A stretch of DNA of 64,000 nt from Lucifuga dentata (GCA_014773175.1 VXCM01000203.1:366929-430928); one strand, 5' to 3'. Numbered from the stretch's first letter, positions 24,111-35,834 are shown. Numbers and translations: made by a program. The notes: generated from the sequence alone by a model not told the origin.

Positions 24111-24644
24111 TATGGTATTGCTTTATTTTACATATCAGGGAAGTTATTTATAAAACACCCCGCCATGCAAAAATTAAGACTTGTTACAGTCTGGTGATGA
24201 CTTCCATTAGCATGAAATCTGGCTGACATTTTTAACTGTATTGGCCTCACATGTGTTAGTGATCAATAAATCTGAAAGATGAGCTCACGTGGGAACAAAG
24301 CGTAGATAAATGTAAGGGAAGTTTTATGAATGAGCTTCAGTTATCACAGTGCTTATTTTGTGTCACACACTGTAGTTATTGAGCTTTTTTATGAAGTACC
24401 TGATCATGTTTATAATTGTTTCTTTCCCTTTAGACCAGAACTTTATGAGAACAAGGCTAGTTTTTCTAGGATTGTTCAACCATGGTGAAGGTATGTGCTC
24501 TTATGAGTTTGAGTTGTTTCTCTAAAGTACTGTTTCGCATAAGATAGAATTGAAAGTTACAACCATAAAACAGCAATGCCCATCAGGAATTTTACTGAAC
24601 ATGTTTCACCATTGCTTTTTTACATTGATGTATTGGTGCCATGC

Positions 24645-24689
24645 TAAAAAACAAAACAAAAACAAAACAAAAAACAAAACAAAAAAAAC
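24645..24689. repeat. (AAAAC)n imperfect repeat
   Basis: Units of four to eight A followed by C, lying between the left terminal repeat and the palindromic array of the foldback element. Confidence 0.85.
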
Positions 24690-24870
24690 ATGAGATTAAT
24701 CTCAATCTGAAAATTATGACTTTAAAGTCATAGTTATCAGATTAATCTTGTAAAATAGCAACTTTAAAGTCATAGTTATGAGACTAATCTCATAAATTTC
24801 CAATTTTAAAGTCATTATTTTATGAGATTAATCTTGTATCCTTATTTATTTATTTACTTACTTACTTACT

Positions 24871-25263
24871 TTTTATTGCTATGCCATATGGCTTTAGTTT
24901 ATCATACGAGTCCAAATGCCACAATGATTAGGGGCTACTGATATTGTACTGGCGACGCCAAAAATTCCGAACACAACCGTAGTTCCACTCCGTCAGAGTC
25001 GATCATTTTAATTATAATCCTTATAGTCTCCTGAGAAACACATAGCTTTTTCTAATGGCACCCAGATATAACTATCAATATCCTTGGAACTGACTGCCTG
25101 CCATTTCAGACTGAAAAAAAGACACAGTTTCTCCCAAGTCTGTCAGTTGTTTCCTCCTAAATAAGTGTAATATTCTGCACAGCCACTGCAGTGTTCGAAC
25201 ACTGATGATGATTCGATGTTGATGTGCCAAAAGAGCCAGGATTTTCTCATTGGTAAACACCAC
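24871..25263 (-). pseudogene. rve/DDE-type transposase pseudogene, N-terminal part
   Basis: The minus-strand frame 25263-25075 contains VFTNEKILALLAHQHRI, ISVRTLQWLCR and LFRRKQLTDL. This resembles the N-terminal helix-turn-helix-like region of integrase-core transposases that are widespread in fish. After stop codons, LGAIRKSYV and RRQYN follow. At 24924-24874 comes LWHLDSYDKLKPYGIAI, the conserved stretch holding the first catalytic aspartate. At least two stops and one frameshift interrupt it. Everything beyond the first aspartate is deleted, so it cannot be functional. The homology is recalled, not searched. Confidence 0.75.
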
Positions 25264-25567
25264 AGTAAAGCAACATTTAACTAAACCTCCATTTCACCCC
25301 AAAAGTGATGAAGCCTACGTGCATTTGACATCTAGCCTTACACTGTGACTTTGTCATAAATGTACGACTTTATTGTCAGAACTTTTCCACATTAATCTCA
25401 GAGTTATGACTTTAAAGTCGTAAAGTTGCAAGATTAATCTTGTAAAATTATGACTTTCAAGTCGTTATATTACGAGATTAATCTCATAACTTTGACTTTA
25501 AACTTGTAATTTTGAGATTAATCTCGTATCCTTATTTAGTTATTTATTTTTAGCATGGCGCTAATAC

Positions 25568-26309
25568 ACAATCACACTTTTTCTATTAATCATCCTTTTG
25601 ACATTATCTTGTCGAGGTGATATCACGACATCATTTCTGGCTGCTGATTACAAACTTCACCAGATGGAAACCACGTTAAGAGCAATCTGTAGCCTGCATT
25701 CTAATTCCTTTTTTTGTTTTTTTGTTTTTTTTGTTTTTTTTTTATCTCTTGAAGCATACTTTTCTGTCATCCTCAAGGCTACCAGAGTCCTTAATCCAAA
25801 CATCTTGTTGAGAGCTCCTCAGCATATTCCTTGAGAATCATGAAGTACCTGAAAAAATTAAACACTATATTATACTTGGAGGCAATGCACCAAATATTAG
25901 CAAATAAATTCTTTTATTGGGCCTTCATTCAACATTTAGACTGTTTTTATTTTCTGAGGAGCCAGTGGAAAGACTGAATGGCCTTTTACTCTCTCTCTCT
26001 CTCTCTCTCTCTTTATTTTTTTATTTTTATTTTTTTTTAGATCCAGCTCAGGGCCTCGTAATTACTGGTCTTAACAGCCACAGCATTTGAATGACTATCT
26101 TTCAATTCAAAACAAGTGAAGGTTCAAGGTTAAGAATTTATTATAAATAACTGAATTAAAATCATTTCCATGAAACGTGGTCTTCTTGATTACACTAAAA
26201 AAAGAGGAAGTATTTAAACCAGTAGGTATACTTGTGGAATGTTTAATTCCAGAAACCGACTGCATTTGAATACTTTGTGTTTTATATGGTATGCAGTATT
26301 TTAATTTAG
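25568..26309. other. Non-coding stretch with a CT microsatellite
   Basis: No gene is recognised. A T-rich irregular tract lies at about 25708-25744, and the CT repeat at 25989. Confidence 0.45.
25989..26012. repeat. (CT)n microsatellite
   Basis: About 12 perfect CT units followed by a T-rich tract. Confidence 0.9.
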
Positions 26310-27125
26310 AATGTTTTCAGACCTGTAGTTCATTTGCGCTGGTTGTAATTGTTATATTGTTACAAGGTTGCATTTGCCACTTGATTTGGCTTCACAAGAG
26401 AAATAATCCAAGTAAACAAAAATACATCAAAAAAAGCCACATAACACTCACTTTACTCATTGGTCAGAAATGTCTGGGGGCAGGGATGAGAAAATCGAAA
26501 CAGGAAGAATTTTAGCTTGTGAAATAATATGGAATAGTGTCAGAATTGAGATAGTTTCCTAGTTGTAGTCATCACTGGGTAGCAAAACCAAACAGCAGAA
26601 TGCTGAATTTGACTTCACAGACAATGTCTGGAAAATTGCATATCAAGTCATCCGGAGAAAGAAGAATGGAGCACAAACTGAGTCTGTTTGATTTGCTATG
26701 GCTAATCAAAGGTGGGTCTGACAAAATTTGTTACTGGCCGGGGATTCGCCAACGATTGGCCGGGTGTCAGGAGGTTGTAAAAGTTGGGAGGTTTTAATTT
26801 TTCTCACAAGCTCTCTTTTCTTCTCTCTGTCACTGTGTTGAGTATTGAAAGTGAAAGTGTGCTCCATCATTCATTCCTGATTATAAGCCAGTGTAGTTCA
26901 CCAAGACAAACAGAAGACACAGAATTCCCGTTAACAACCCCCCATGGTGGATAGCCAACAAGGTCTCCGGATGGGCTGGTTCAGATAAAGCATCATGCAG
27001 CCTGTTGGCCTCTCTCTTTCTAGATCAATCAATAGATCATTAGTCTTGTAGCTGGGCCATGAGATCATTTGGAACCAGATTGAGACCATGTCCTCAAACT
27101 GGTTTCTGTGCTGTTATTTTGTTCT

Positions 27126-28081
27126 GTACCCAACAGAGGTGGGCAGAATAGCCAGAAACTGTACTCAAGTAAAAGTATTGTTACTTTATGATAATAGTGA
27201 GTCAAGTATAAGTAACAATAGTCACCAAAAATTGAGAGTGTGAAAGTATCTATTAAAAAGATTACTTGAGTAGTGAGTGACTTTAATCAAGCTTATTCTT
27301 TCTAATAATCAACAAGTTATAAAGTGCTCAACTGAGGAAAAAAAATGTAAAGTAGCCATTTGTACCTTGTAATACAATCCAAATCATATCATATTAAGAA
27401 ACAGTAGACAGTAATAAATCAAATATTTACCACATAACAAAACATGACAATTCTGGCCTGGCCCCAAGACAGTTAGCTAGGTTAGCTTAATTAATTTACT
27501 CAAAATAGAACAGGAAAATTTGAGTTAGCATTAGCCTCAGCAGCTAGTTAAGTAGCTAACTTTGCAGCTTACTGCCATGCTTCCTCAAATTCCATGTTGA
27601 GTTCTTATAAGCTGAAATGTCCATATTTTTAGCTAGACAAAGACGGCAACGCATTATGTAGCTGTTGGTTTTGGCAGACTGAAAAGAAAACAGAGTTTGA
27701 ATGTGTGGCCAGGGATGTGCCTCTTCTAAACCTCCCACTGTTGATTCCATCATGGCTGTTCTGCTCCGGGTGAAAACCATGGAATCGGAGGGTGGGGGTG
27801 TGGCTACTTCAGTGCTGAAGTAGACAGTGTAGTGTCTGACAATGAGAGAAAAACTGAACGTGCACTGAATTCAAATGGCTGAAATCAAAAGTAAAGCAAA
27901 GAGTGCAACCAAATGGTCATGGAGTAAAAGCATATTTTTCTTTCCTCTAAATATATTCAAGTATGAGTTAAAAGTATCCTGCAATAAAACTACTCAGAGA
28001 AGTACAATTTTGTGAAAAAGATTACTTAAGTAAATGTGACGGAGTAAATGTAACACACTACTACCCACCTCTGATACCCAA
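27126..28081. mobile_element. Nested hAT element with 8-bp target duplication
   Basis: Terminal repeats CAGAGGTGGG (27134-27143) and CCCACCTCTG (28064-28073) bound a 940-bp element. It is flanked by gtacccaa (27126-27133) and atacccaa (28074-28081), which agree at 7 of 8 bases, the hAT target size. Subterminal actcaagtaaaagta and ttacttaagtaaatgt words are typical of fish hATs. It contains a BED zinc-finger frame on the minus strand but too little sequence for a full transposase. It inserted into an older hAT-like element. Confidence 0.85.
27556..27780 (-). pseudogene. hAT transposase N-terminal BED zinc-finger fragment
   Basis: This 74-codon frame lies inside the nested hAT. It shows the BED-type layout: aromatic and hydrophobic residues (HIQTLFSFQSAKT), then MRCRLCLAKN with the Cys-x2-Cys pair, then AYKNSTWNLRKH with the first zinc-binding histidine. 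The second histidine expected a few residues later is absent (RKHGSKLQS, then stop). BED domains bind DNA in hAT transposases. The hATC catalytic region is missing, so this is a relic, perhaps of a first coding exon. Confidence 0.75.
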
Positions 28082-28177
28082 GTGCAACTGCTGTGTTCAA
28101 CCTAAATGACCTGTACTAAGTTGGGAAACAAACCTGTTTGATTGAACTAGACTAAACCATGTAGGTGTGAAAACACC

Positions 28178-30040
28178 ATTTCAGAATGTTTGAGTGGTTT
28201 TGCTCTGTTCGCAGCCAATTTTTTTTTTTTTTTTTTTTTTTTTTTGTCTTTTATGGAAAGAAGAAAGCCACAGTGCCTGAAACCACATAATCATTTAGTT
28301 TAAAAGCAGTCAATGAATAATCTCAATCAAAATGTCTTTGTTCAGTCTATAACATAAGTAACCCTGTCCATACACTGTGATAGTGCCACAAATTATCTAT
28401 TCAAGAGATGAAACATTTGAAGCTATTTTCTAGTATGATTTTCTGTGTTAAAAGGATATACTCTGACTGACACAGGTTATAAATGTTATTGATACTGCAT
28501 ATTGACATTTTCTGCTTCCTTTTTGTAATGTGTCCTTGTGCTGAAAAGGAAAATTACTTTAATGGCTATTAGCAATCATCAGCAATCAGCTAGTAAGTAA
28601 TCCAAAGGAAACACTTCTGTTAGAAAAACAGGGACTTTGAGAGAAAATCTGACATGTGTAGGTGAGTTTGCCAAAGCTGAGGACTTAATGGAGGCCATGT
28701 TTTTAGGTCCCAGCCTCTGGTCTCTCCATGGTATCAATGTCTTCATTAGTACAACGAGGCAGGAGGAAAGACCAGTGAACCTTGTCTGCCTCTCCTCCCA
28801 AATCCTTTCAATCTCAGCGAGCTTTCGAAGGCAAATTAAACAATGTTCAAATTTAGTCTGCCCTGTCTCCAGCAGCAGAAAGTTGACTTTTCTTCTTTCC
28901 CATAGCTACAAGATGTGGAGTTACAAAGTTGTTGTAAAAATACTGTATAAGGTTTGTATGAGGAGATGAAAGAAAAACTTTGGGACATCTGGTGAGCAGA
29001 CATGGGCAGGTTAAGGTAAACAGTGTGTCCTTTTATGGTAGTACTCCTACCCTCTGCAGATGTAGAGGTATGATGTGGAACACCTTCAAAGGAGAGAGGG
29101 GCCAGCACATCTTGTTTCAATTTATCCTCTTGCTGGCAGACAAGCTCTTCGGCCATAATAAACTCCCACAAAGAGGATACTCAGCATATGCTCTTACAAT
29201 CATGCATTGATAGCAAGCCGTGTTCGGAAATGGACACATTCTCAGACACAAAGGATTCTGAGGAAATATGCACATCAGAACATGCACACACACTCAGACA
29301 TTCACAAACTCACACACATACTTTCAGAGTGACCTTCTGCAAAATCAGGGCAGGAGTAGATTAATTAGTTCATGGCGAGCCCTGAAAACTAGCCTCATGC
29401 CAGACCTGCATGTCAGCCTGTACAACATCTGGCAGCGGGCATCTGGTGCCATACATCAAACTCGCTCCTCCATGTTAAGCGCCCCACACTCTGAATGTTG
29501 GTTTGATCAAACTAACTTCTAAAACTAACATTTGCTTTGCAGAGGAAAAGAGAGTGCATGGTCCAGATGCAGAGCTGGTACTTGTACCTGTGTTCAAAGG
29601 TCACTGCCAGTCCAAGTAGTACAAATGTACCCATTTTGTTTATTGGGGGGGGAAAACACGAATAGAGGGAGACAGAGAGTGTGTGTATATGAATGCTTGT
29701 TCATCCCTTTTTTGTGTTTGTAACCAACTCCAGCCTTTAGGCCCCAGGCCTCATACCCCCAGCTGCTCCATCCCTTTGCCAAATCCTTTGATGTGACTAG
29801 CTGAGATGTCACGAACCTACAAGTGCTCCAACTGCTTAGAAAGCTCTAATGAACAGGATAAAAACACAAACCCTAAATCAATGAGCAGGCAGCAGCAGCC
29901 CTGTAGCTGTCACACAGATATGAAAGCAAGTCTACCCTCCATACTGAAGCTTTAGGAGAAAAACAGGCTTCCCTGTGATAATAGATAGCAGGCTTCAGGC
30001 TGTTCAGCTGGGTCACTTAGAGCTGCGTGTATCTGTGAAG
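28178..30040. other. Non-coding stretch, no repeat family recognised
   Basis: A poly-T run lies at 28219-28245. The remainder is unique-looking sequence with only chance frames (for example 28637-28969 plus and 28836-29171 minus, which overlap on opposite strands). Confidence 0.45.
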
Positions 30041-30110
30041 CTCTTCTCTTCTCTTCTCTTCTCTTCTCTTCTCTTCTCTTCTCTTCTCTTCTCTTCTCTT
30101 CTCTTCTCTT
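30041..30110. repeat. Perfect (CTCTT)14 repeat
   Basis: Fourteen uninterrupted pentanucleotide units (70 bp), all pyrimidine on the plus strand. The absence of interruptions suggests recent expansion or active slippage. Confidence 0.97.
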
Positions 30111-31804
30111 TCATCCCTCTCCACCCCAAAGCCCTTTTTCCAGGACCACCACCCTGAGTACGCCTTCTCCACCTCTGATAACAGTAACTACATTCCTCTG
30201 CAATGATACCACCATGTAGCACCACTGCCGGTGAAATAACACATAGTGGAGCTGCCGTGTTTTTACAGCCATAAAGCAGCATGGCACAGCTCCTTTTGTG
30301 TGGAGCAACCTATCCATCTGTTCATGCTTTATTATCATGTTCCACTGTGTTCCCGCTCTTTGTTTTTCTGTAATATAGAGAAGAGATTCTTACCTTTGCT
30401 GTCTCTCCCTCAGTGCCATACTCAGCGGTGGAGCCTAATTGAATGATTTTGTGAGGGATAAATGAGATTAGGGATTGTGTTTATTCTTCTGTCGCTCTGG
30501 ATCAGTGTCCTTTTATATCCATGAATAGCACATACAGTAAGTATACAAACTCATACACGCACCATAGTGGATACAGAGACAAACTGACAGGCAGACTGGC
30601 AGGATGATAATAATGTCACAGAAAGGTTTTCTTTAAGAATTATGGTAAATTGTGAGAAATCATGGTGCATGTATTTTATTTCCATCTGTACGTCTGTGTG
30701 TTTGTGCATGCATGTCTGTGTGAGTATGTGAACCTTTAGAAAACCCGATTCAGGGGAGACTGCTGGGGGATTTTTCTCATGGACTGTATCCCAAACGTGG
30801 GGGCAGGCTCAGACGTTTTTAATGTAGCAAAGGCCTGCAGGCATGCCTATCTGCTGTTATGTGGGTTTGCTATTATTAACCTTGCTACGATACCCGTCCT
30901 TCCACCAGCCCACCAATAATCCCAATAATCTAAGCTTGCACTCTCATTCCTCTCTAATAAATGCCAGATGCTGATAGTGCAGATAAACAGCAAACCTGTG
31001 TTTTTATCCAAGAAAAATAAAGCAGAGAGGCCCACAGGAATCCACATGCTGTGAAGAAAGAATGTGAAAACACTGCACTACATGTACGCAGAGAAAATAT
31101 CTCATAAACATATAATATGAGGAGGGAGACAATGGCATATCATCCATGAATATTGTTCTTTTTCTCATTTATAATTTAAACAAAGAAGCTGCATTTATGA
31201 AAATAATCATTTTTTTTAAATTGCTGCAGCACACAAAGGTACACTTCTGCCAAACACACATACACATATTACACAGTGATGTACAGAAGATTTTCAGAGT
31301 ACAAAAGAATTGCTTTTGGGGCTGTTGTGTGACATGTAGTGTTATATACCACACTCTGGTTTTCAGCACAGAGCTTTGGGAGTGAGGATATTGTTCAAAC
31401 TGATCTCCTCAGGTCTTTTGGGCTGTGCAGATTGCTTTCACCACTCCTCAGGGAGAGGCCATTGGTGCTAGAAATAGCAAATAGCACCTGTGCCAAAGAG
31501 TCATATGCAGAGAACACAACCAAAATATACAGTATGTTTTTATATGTTCATATCACCCAGTAAAGATTCGTATCAAGTTGTTTGAAGCTCAACTCCCTGC
31601 ATGGCTCAGAGGATGAAGAGAAGTAATATGAGCCGCCTTTATTTTGATTTAGGCGACTATGTTTATGCACACTCCACTCCAATTCTTGGTCTATACTCTG
31701 ATTAAGGTGTTACTGCGTGTGAGACGCATACATGGATGGAATTAATAGGATTCTGCTGTTTGCTGAGTATGAGGGACGTCTGCCAGGTGAGGAAATACAT
31801 GCAG
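30111..31804. other. Non-coding stretch, nothing recognised
   Basis: Unique-looking sequence with several short frames on both strands and no motif or splice support. Confidence 0.4.
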
Positions 31805-32005
31805 AGGTGGTTTACTCCATTTACATGGCCCAAATAAATCTGCTTATGTATAATCTACTTACTTATGTATAATCTAGGTCTATTACTCAGAGTAAACTTA
31901 CACCAATTTATGCAGTTTTCAGTTTAATTATGGTGTTTATGTGACATTCGATAAAAAAAAAAAAAAGATTTATTGCCTTAATCCAAGTATAATTGAAGTT
32001 TTAAA
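31805..32005 (+). repeat. Dispersed repeat pair E, copy 1
   Basis: The core tgtataatctaggtctatta followed by taattatg and tttattgcctt-atc blocks recurs in the same order and orientation at about 54588-54770. Class unknown, possibly a MITE. This copy has a small internal duplication of ttatgtataatcta. Confidence 0.6.
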
Positions 32006-32825
32006 GTGCATGTAAGCATACTGAATAACAGAGTACAGGAGGAAGTGAAGGGTTCAGTTTTAATGTGTGGTATTTTTATAAAGCACCTACACAACTATGC
32101 AAGCTATGCAAGTCAATGGTCTAATTAAAAGTAACTTACAGTTATCTGTTTTATCTGACTGAATGTTTCTGAATAGTTTCTTTTGTCAGTTGTTGCAGTG
32201 ATTCATTCAGGGGGAGTCTGAGCCAGTCATAGGAATGCTTTGTTTTCCCTTTCTTCCTTTCAGCTGTAGAACATGTTGGCCTTGACTAATACCTCACCGT
32301 TAAGGCTTTTACATGACCCTCGCACAGTTGCTGTTCAATACTGTATTGTGAACTGCACCAATAATGATGTACAAATAATAATGTGTTACTTTTATTTATT
32401 TATCTTTTTTTATCCTTCATGAGATCAAGGTCGAGCTGCACTGAAGAAATTGTTTCCATTTCCTGGTATTCTTATATGTATACATTTTTTTTAAATGTTG
32501 TAAATACAATTTAAAAATACACAGATACACAGATAATTATAAAATATGTTTTACTGATGTTTCCAAATGAATTTAATGGTAATGATGAAGATAAATGATG
32601 ATAGTGCTTATGTTGATGAAGATGAAATGCAGACAGTGTAATAGTCCCATTGTTGTCCTTAAGGCAAATGCATCTTTCACGTCAGTGAGTGTATTTAAGC
32701 ATAAAGTTTATTTTTCTTTACCAACTTCCAGCCTACCAACACCACTGCCATGAAGGAATCAATAACAGTAATGGTTCCCCCCCTGTGGAGAGTGAAGTTG
32801 GGGCAGGTGACATACCCCCTCCCCC

Positions 32826-32954
32826 CCATACCCTCCATCCTATCGTACAATACATCACTCCATCACCTCTGTCAGCGTTTACTGCAGACNCCATACCCTC
32901 CATCCTATCGTACAATACATCACTCCATCACCTCTGTCAGCGTTTACTGCAGAC
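32826..32954. repeat. Artefactual 64-bp direct repeat around a single N
   Basis: Bases 32826-32889 and 32891-32954 are identical with one N at 32890. The long plus-strand frame crossing it is therefore an artefact. Confidence 0.85.
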
Positions 32955-33465
32955 TCATCATTCTATCCAATCTAGTAGTCCTTTTCCTTATCTTTCTAGC
33001 CAATCGGTCACTCTTGATCCTTTAACCTTAACTAATTTAAATTCCAGTGCTTCGCTTTAACCAGGCTGAGTCTTCTGCCCTTTGTCATCTCAACTGGGCA
33101 AATTAATAGCTGCTAACATCAGAGAAATCAGCGAAGCAAGAGGGACAAATGCACACTTCCTGCTGCTTTGCTTTGATACCCCCACACAAACTGGCTAGAT
33201 TACTTGACTTTGTGTCAATTGGAGTGTCAGAAATGACAAAAATCTACAGTAGAGTGTTTCTCGGTACATCTAAGTTCCATATTCTGTTCATTAAAAGTGT
33301 CAATGTCATTAAAAACTTTAATTGTTAGTTCCCTCATTTTTCACACATGCACAGTTTCACAGTGCACATCACAGTTCAGTCACTGCTAACAAATTAGAAT
33401 TGATAAGCAGCCGCACACATGATTCAGAGCGATCATTCCACCAGCTTAGATAATGAACAACAGGC

Positions 33466-33505
33466 TTTTTTTTTTTTTTTTTTTTNTTTTTTTTTTTTTT
33501 TTTTT
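33466..33505. repeat. Poly-T tract with single N
   Basis: T runs on both sides of an N at 33486. Length undetermined. Confidence 0.85.
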
Positions 33506-35394
33506 CATTTAAAATTTTTCATTCAGTTATTTGATTGGATACTTGGTATACTACCCAATAATGTATATTTATATGGTTTCATTGACTGTTAATAGGTCAC
33601 TTTTTAATTATTTAAACTTCAATAATATGGTATTAAAATCTTTTTGGTTGCCATATTGTGAAAATAAAGTAGCAGTAAGTGAGAAATAAAGGGTCACAAG
33701 TTGCTTAAAATAAAGACAACTTATAAATATCTTAATAATAACCCATCAGGTCTGCAGTTTCTAGAAGTAAATAAATGAATGAATAGATTTTTGTCAAACT
33801 GTCCATTAGAGTCTTCTTTTTAAATTAAATACATAAATATGTTGTAAATAAAATTATACATTTTCCTTCCTCAATGTTTTAGTCTATCCCTTTTGAAACA
33901 AACCACAATTTTAAAAACATCTTTTGCCAAATCCTGTATCAAAAGTGATTTTTGCTGTTGCTTTTTTTCCCCTGAAAGTAAAGATGTATTGCCCACAGTT
34001 TTCTGATAAAACTGTGAATGAACATGAGCAAACCTTGCATGCTTTGTTAAGAGGATGACGGTGGTGATGACTTGTTCGTCATGGTATCTCAAACGCCAGC
34101 CTGCTCTCCTATGTCTCACCCTTCCTTTCATTTAGAATAATGGTGGCCCCCATTAGGCAGAGATGTGTAATTGCATGAGTCAGGCCAGCTAACAGCTTCT
34201 TTTTGTCTCAGCATGTCACCCTGCTGAATACAGGGCATGGCAGTGTGCCAGCTCCAACTCCAAAGTAATAATTTCCTTTATTCAGTGCATGTGTATGTGT
34301 CTCTACTGGTGTGTGTGCGTGCACATGCATGTGCTCATTTTATGCCCATTTTACTAACATTCCTTATTTATTGATTCTTTGTCTCATTATTTGTCTGTTT
34401 GTCTTCAGTCCATTACAGCATTATTGCCATGATTGCTCTTTGAAATAAATCATGCAGAAAGATGTTAAGCAATCAACCCGCAAACTGTACAATGAGGCAT
34501 ATCTCCAATATATATTGATTAATTTTTGATGGTTTATTAACATAATAAGAATAATTATTATCGGTAATTGACCAAATAGATACAAGTGAATAGCTTCAAA
34601 TAGCTTCACAGAGACTGAAGGCATGCTAAGATTATTTCTGGGAGCAGTTTCAATGACGTTTCAATAGGAAAACAAATGAGATAATTTGTACTTGAAAGCC
34701 TTGTAAAATATTACAAATTACTCATGTAAAAATAATATTAATTGATCCATTTATCCCTCAATAAGTTAAAATTTACTCTCACAAACCTCTCACAAAAACT
34801 GCACTGCAAATGGACGAGGAGTGCTACATAATGCTTTTCATTTATGATCATTTTTGCAGTTCCTTTTAATAATATGTACCCAGACACCATATAGTGGAAA
34901 CAATTCTAATGAATATCATTAGTCACTTAGGTACTCGCTATATATGAAATTATGCAGTGCAAATTATATTATGCACTATTCAGATCCTCACCATCTGGTG
35001 GCTTTTTTGTTTTGTTTTTGTCCTTTTTATCTAACCAAAACTCTGTGGAATTTAGAAATAGGAGTTCATGCTACTGTAAGGTTTAACTTCAAGTATATTT
35101 TAGGTCCATCAATACCAAACGCTGCTCTGGTCCTCTTCACTTTATGTCTAAGTGGTCCTCATCGTAATCAATTAGAGCCATAGGGAATCTTTTGTTTGTT
35201 CTAACATAATTTATTAGAAATAAGGTAATGAAGCATCTTCCAAACTTGCTTGGGACCTCATGATTACATTAACTTTCCTACATGCACAAAGTGGAAAAAC
35301 ATTGTAAACATTCATATATGATATTGTGGCCTTCAAGCTGCATCCTTATCTATGTCTGCTGTAATATTAGGAAGAGTTTTGTTAGGCATGCGGC
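33506..35394. other. Non-coding AT-rich stretch
   Basis: No gene or repeat is recognised. The minus-strand frame at 33871-34131 has no family resemblance. Confidence 0.4.
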
Positions 35395-35651
35395 CCAAAT
35401 GATGACAACAGCTCGGAACGTTTCCCAAGTCTGTAGGTGTTCATTGTTACTTGGCTGTCTTCTTTCTTTCGATTCTTCCTGTTTCTCCTACTCCCAGACA
35501 TTTCTGACCAATGAGCAGAAAGAGTTCTCACATGGCTTTTGCTGATATATTTTGGTTTTGTTGAGATTTTCCTGTGTAAAACCAAACTGACCTAAGAGTT
35601 CATAGTTCCCAATTTGAACCAAAGCAAAGGAATTACAGGTCTGAAAATGCC
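35395..35651 (+). mobile_element. Partial hAT-like element, inverted relative to the 26.3 kb copy
   Basis: Sequence such as gacatttctgaccaatgag, catggcttttgctgatat, aaagcaaaggaattacagg and the end aggtctgaaaatgcc matches the reverse complement of about 26312-26600. The block gatgacaacagctcggaac extends the match to the left. Only this end of the element is present. Confidence 0.6.
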
Positions 35652-35683
35652 TGTTAAAGAAAACAGTCCTATCCTCCCCTTCA

Positions 35684-35698
35684 NCCCCCCCCCCCCCC
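35684..35698. repeat. Poly-C tract with single N
   Basis: One N is followed by 14 C. Together with the poly-G gap at 36.07 kb this shows assembly breaking at homopolymers. Confidence 0.85.
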
Positions 35699-35805
35699 AC
35701 ACTATCACAAGTCCTGTGCAGCTGGGATATGAGATTCCCTTAGCTGAAATAAAAACAGTGCTCTATTGTTGCTTATAAATGATTCATGTGACAGCCTTTC
35801 TCGCT

Positions 35806-35834
35806 TTTTTTTTTTTTTTNTTTTTTTTTTTTTT
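35806..35834. repeat. Poly-T tract with single N
   Basis: T runs on both sides of an N at 35820. Confidence 0.85.

Larger units (their letters stand above)
24630..25567. mobile_element. Foldback DNA transposon with palindromic subterminal arrays and transposase fossil
   Basis: The left end, GTATTGGTGCCATGCTAAAAA (24630-24650), matches the reverse complement of the right end (25547-25567) at 19 of 21 bases. Inside each end is an array of self-complementary words: (a)ctttaaagt and gagattaatctc repeated at about 24688-24838 and 25390-25533. Between the arrays lies a broken rve/DDE-type transposase on the minus strand. Target duplication is unclear. Class II is supported by the ends plus the transposase. 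The superfamily (possibly IS3EU) is a tentative recollection. Confidence 0.75.
26310..28177. mobile_element. hAT-like non-autonomous element split by a later hAT insertion
   Basis: The left end, TGTTTTCAGACCT (26312-26324), matches the reverse complement of the right end AGGTGTGAAAACA (28163-28175) at 12 of 13 bases. Left-internal sequence (ctgtagttcatttgc, gccacataac, tttactcattggtcag) recurs inverted at 35.5 kb. The right part has aaacaaacctgtttgattgaactag before the end. Without the 27134-28073 insertion and its 8-bp duplication the element is about 920 bp. The family resembles common teleost hAT MITEs. Its target duplication is not convincing. Confidence 0.6.

Noticed and set aside
32689..33060. 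123-codon plus-strand frame
   Set aside because: It runs through an N-centred duplication and is proline/serine low-complexity.
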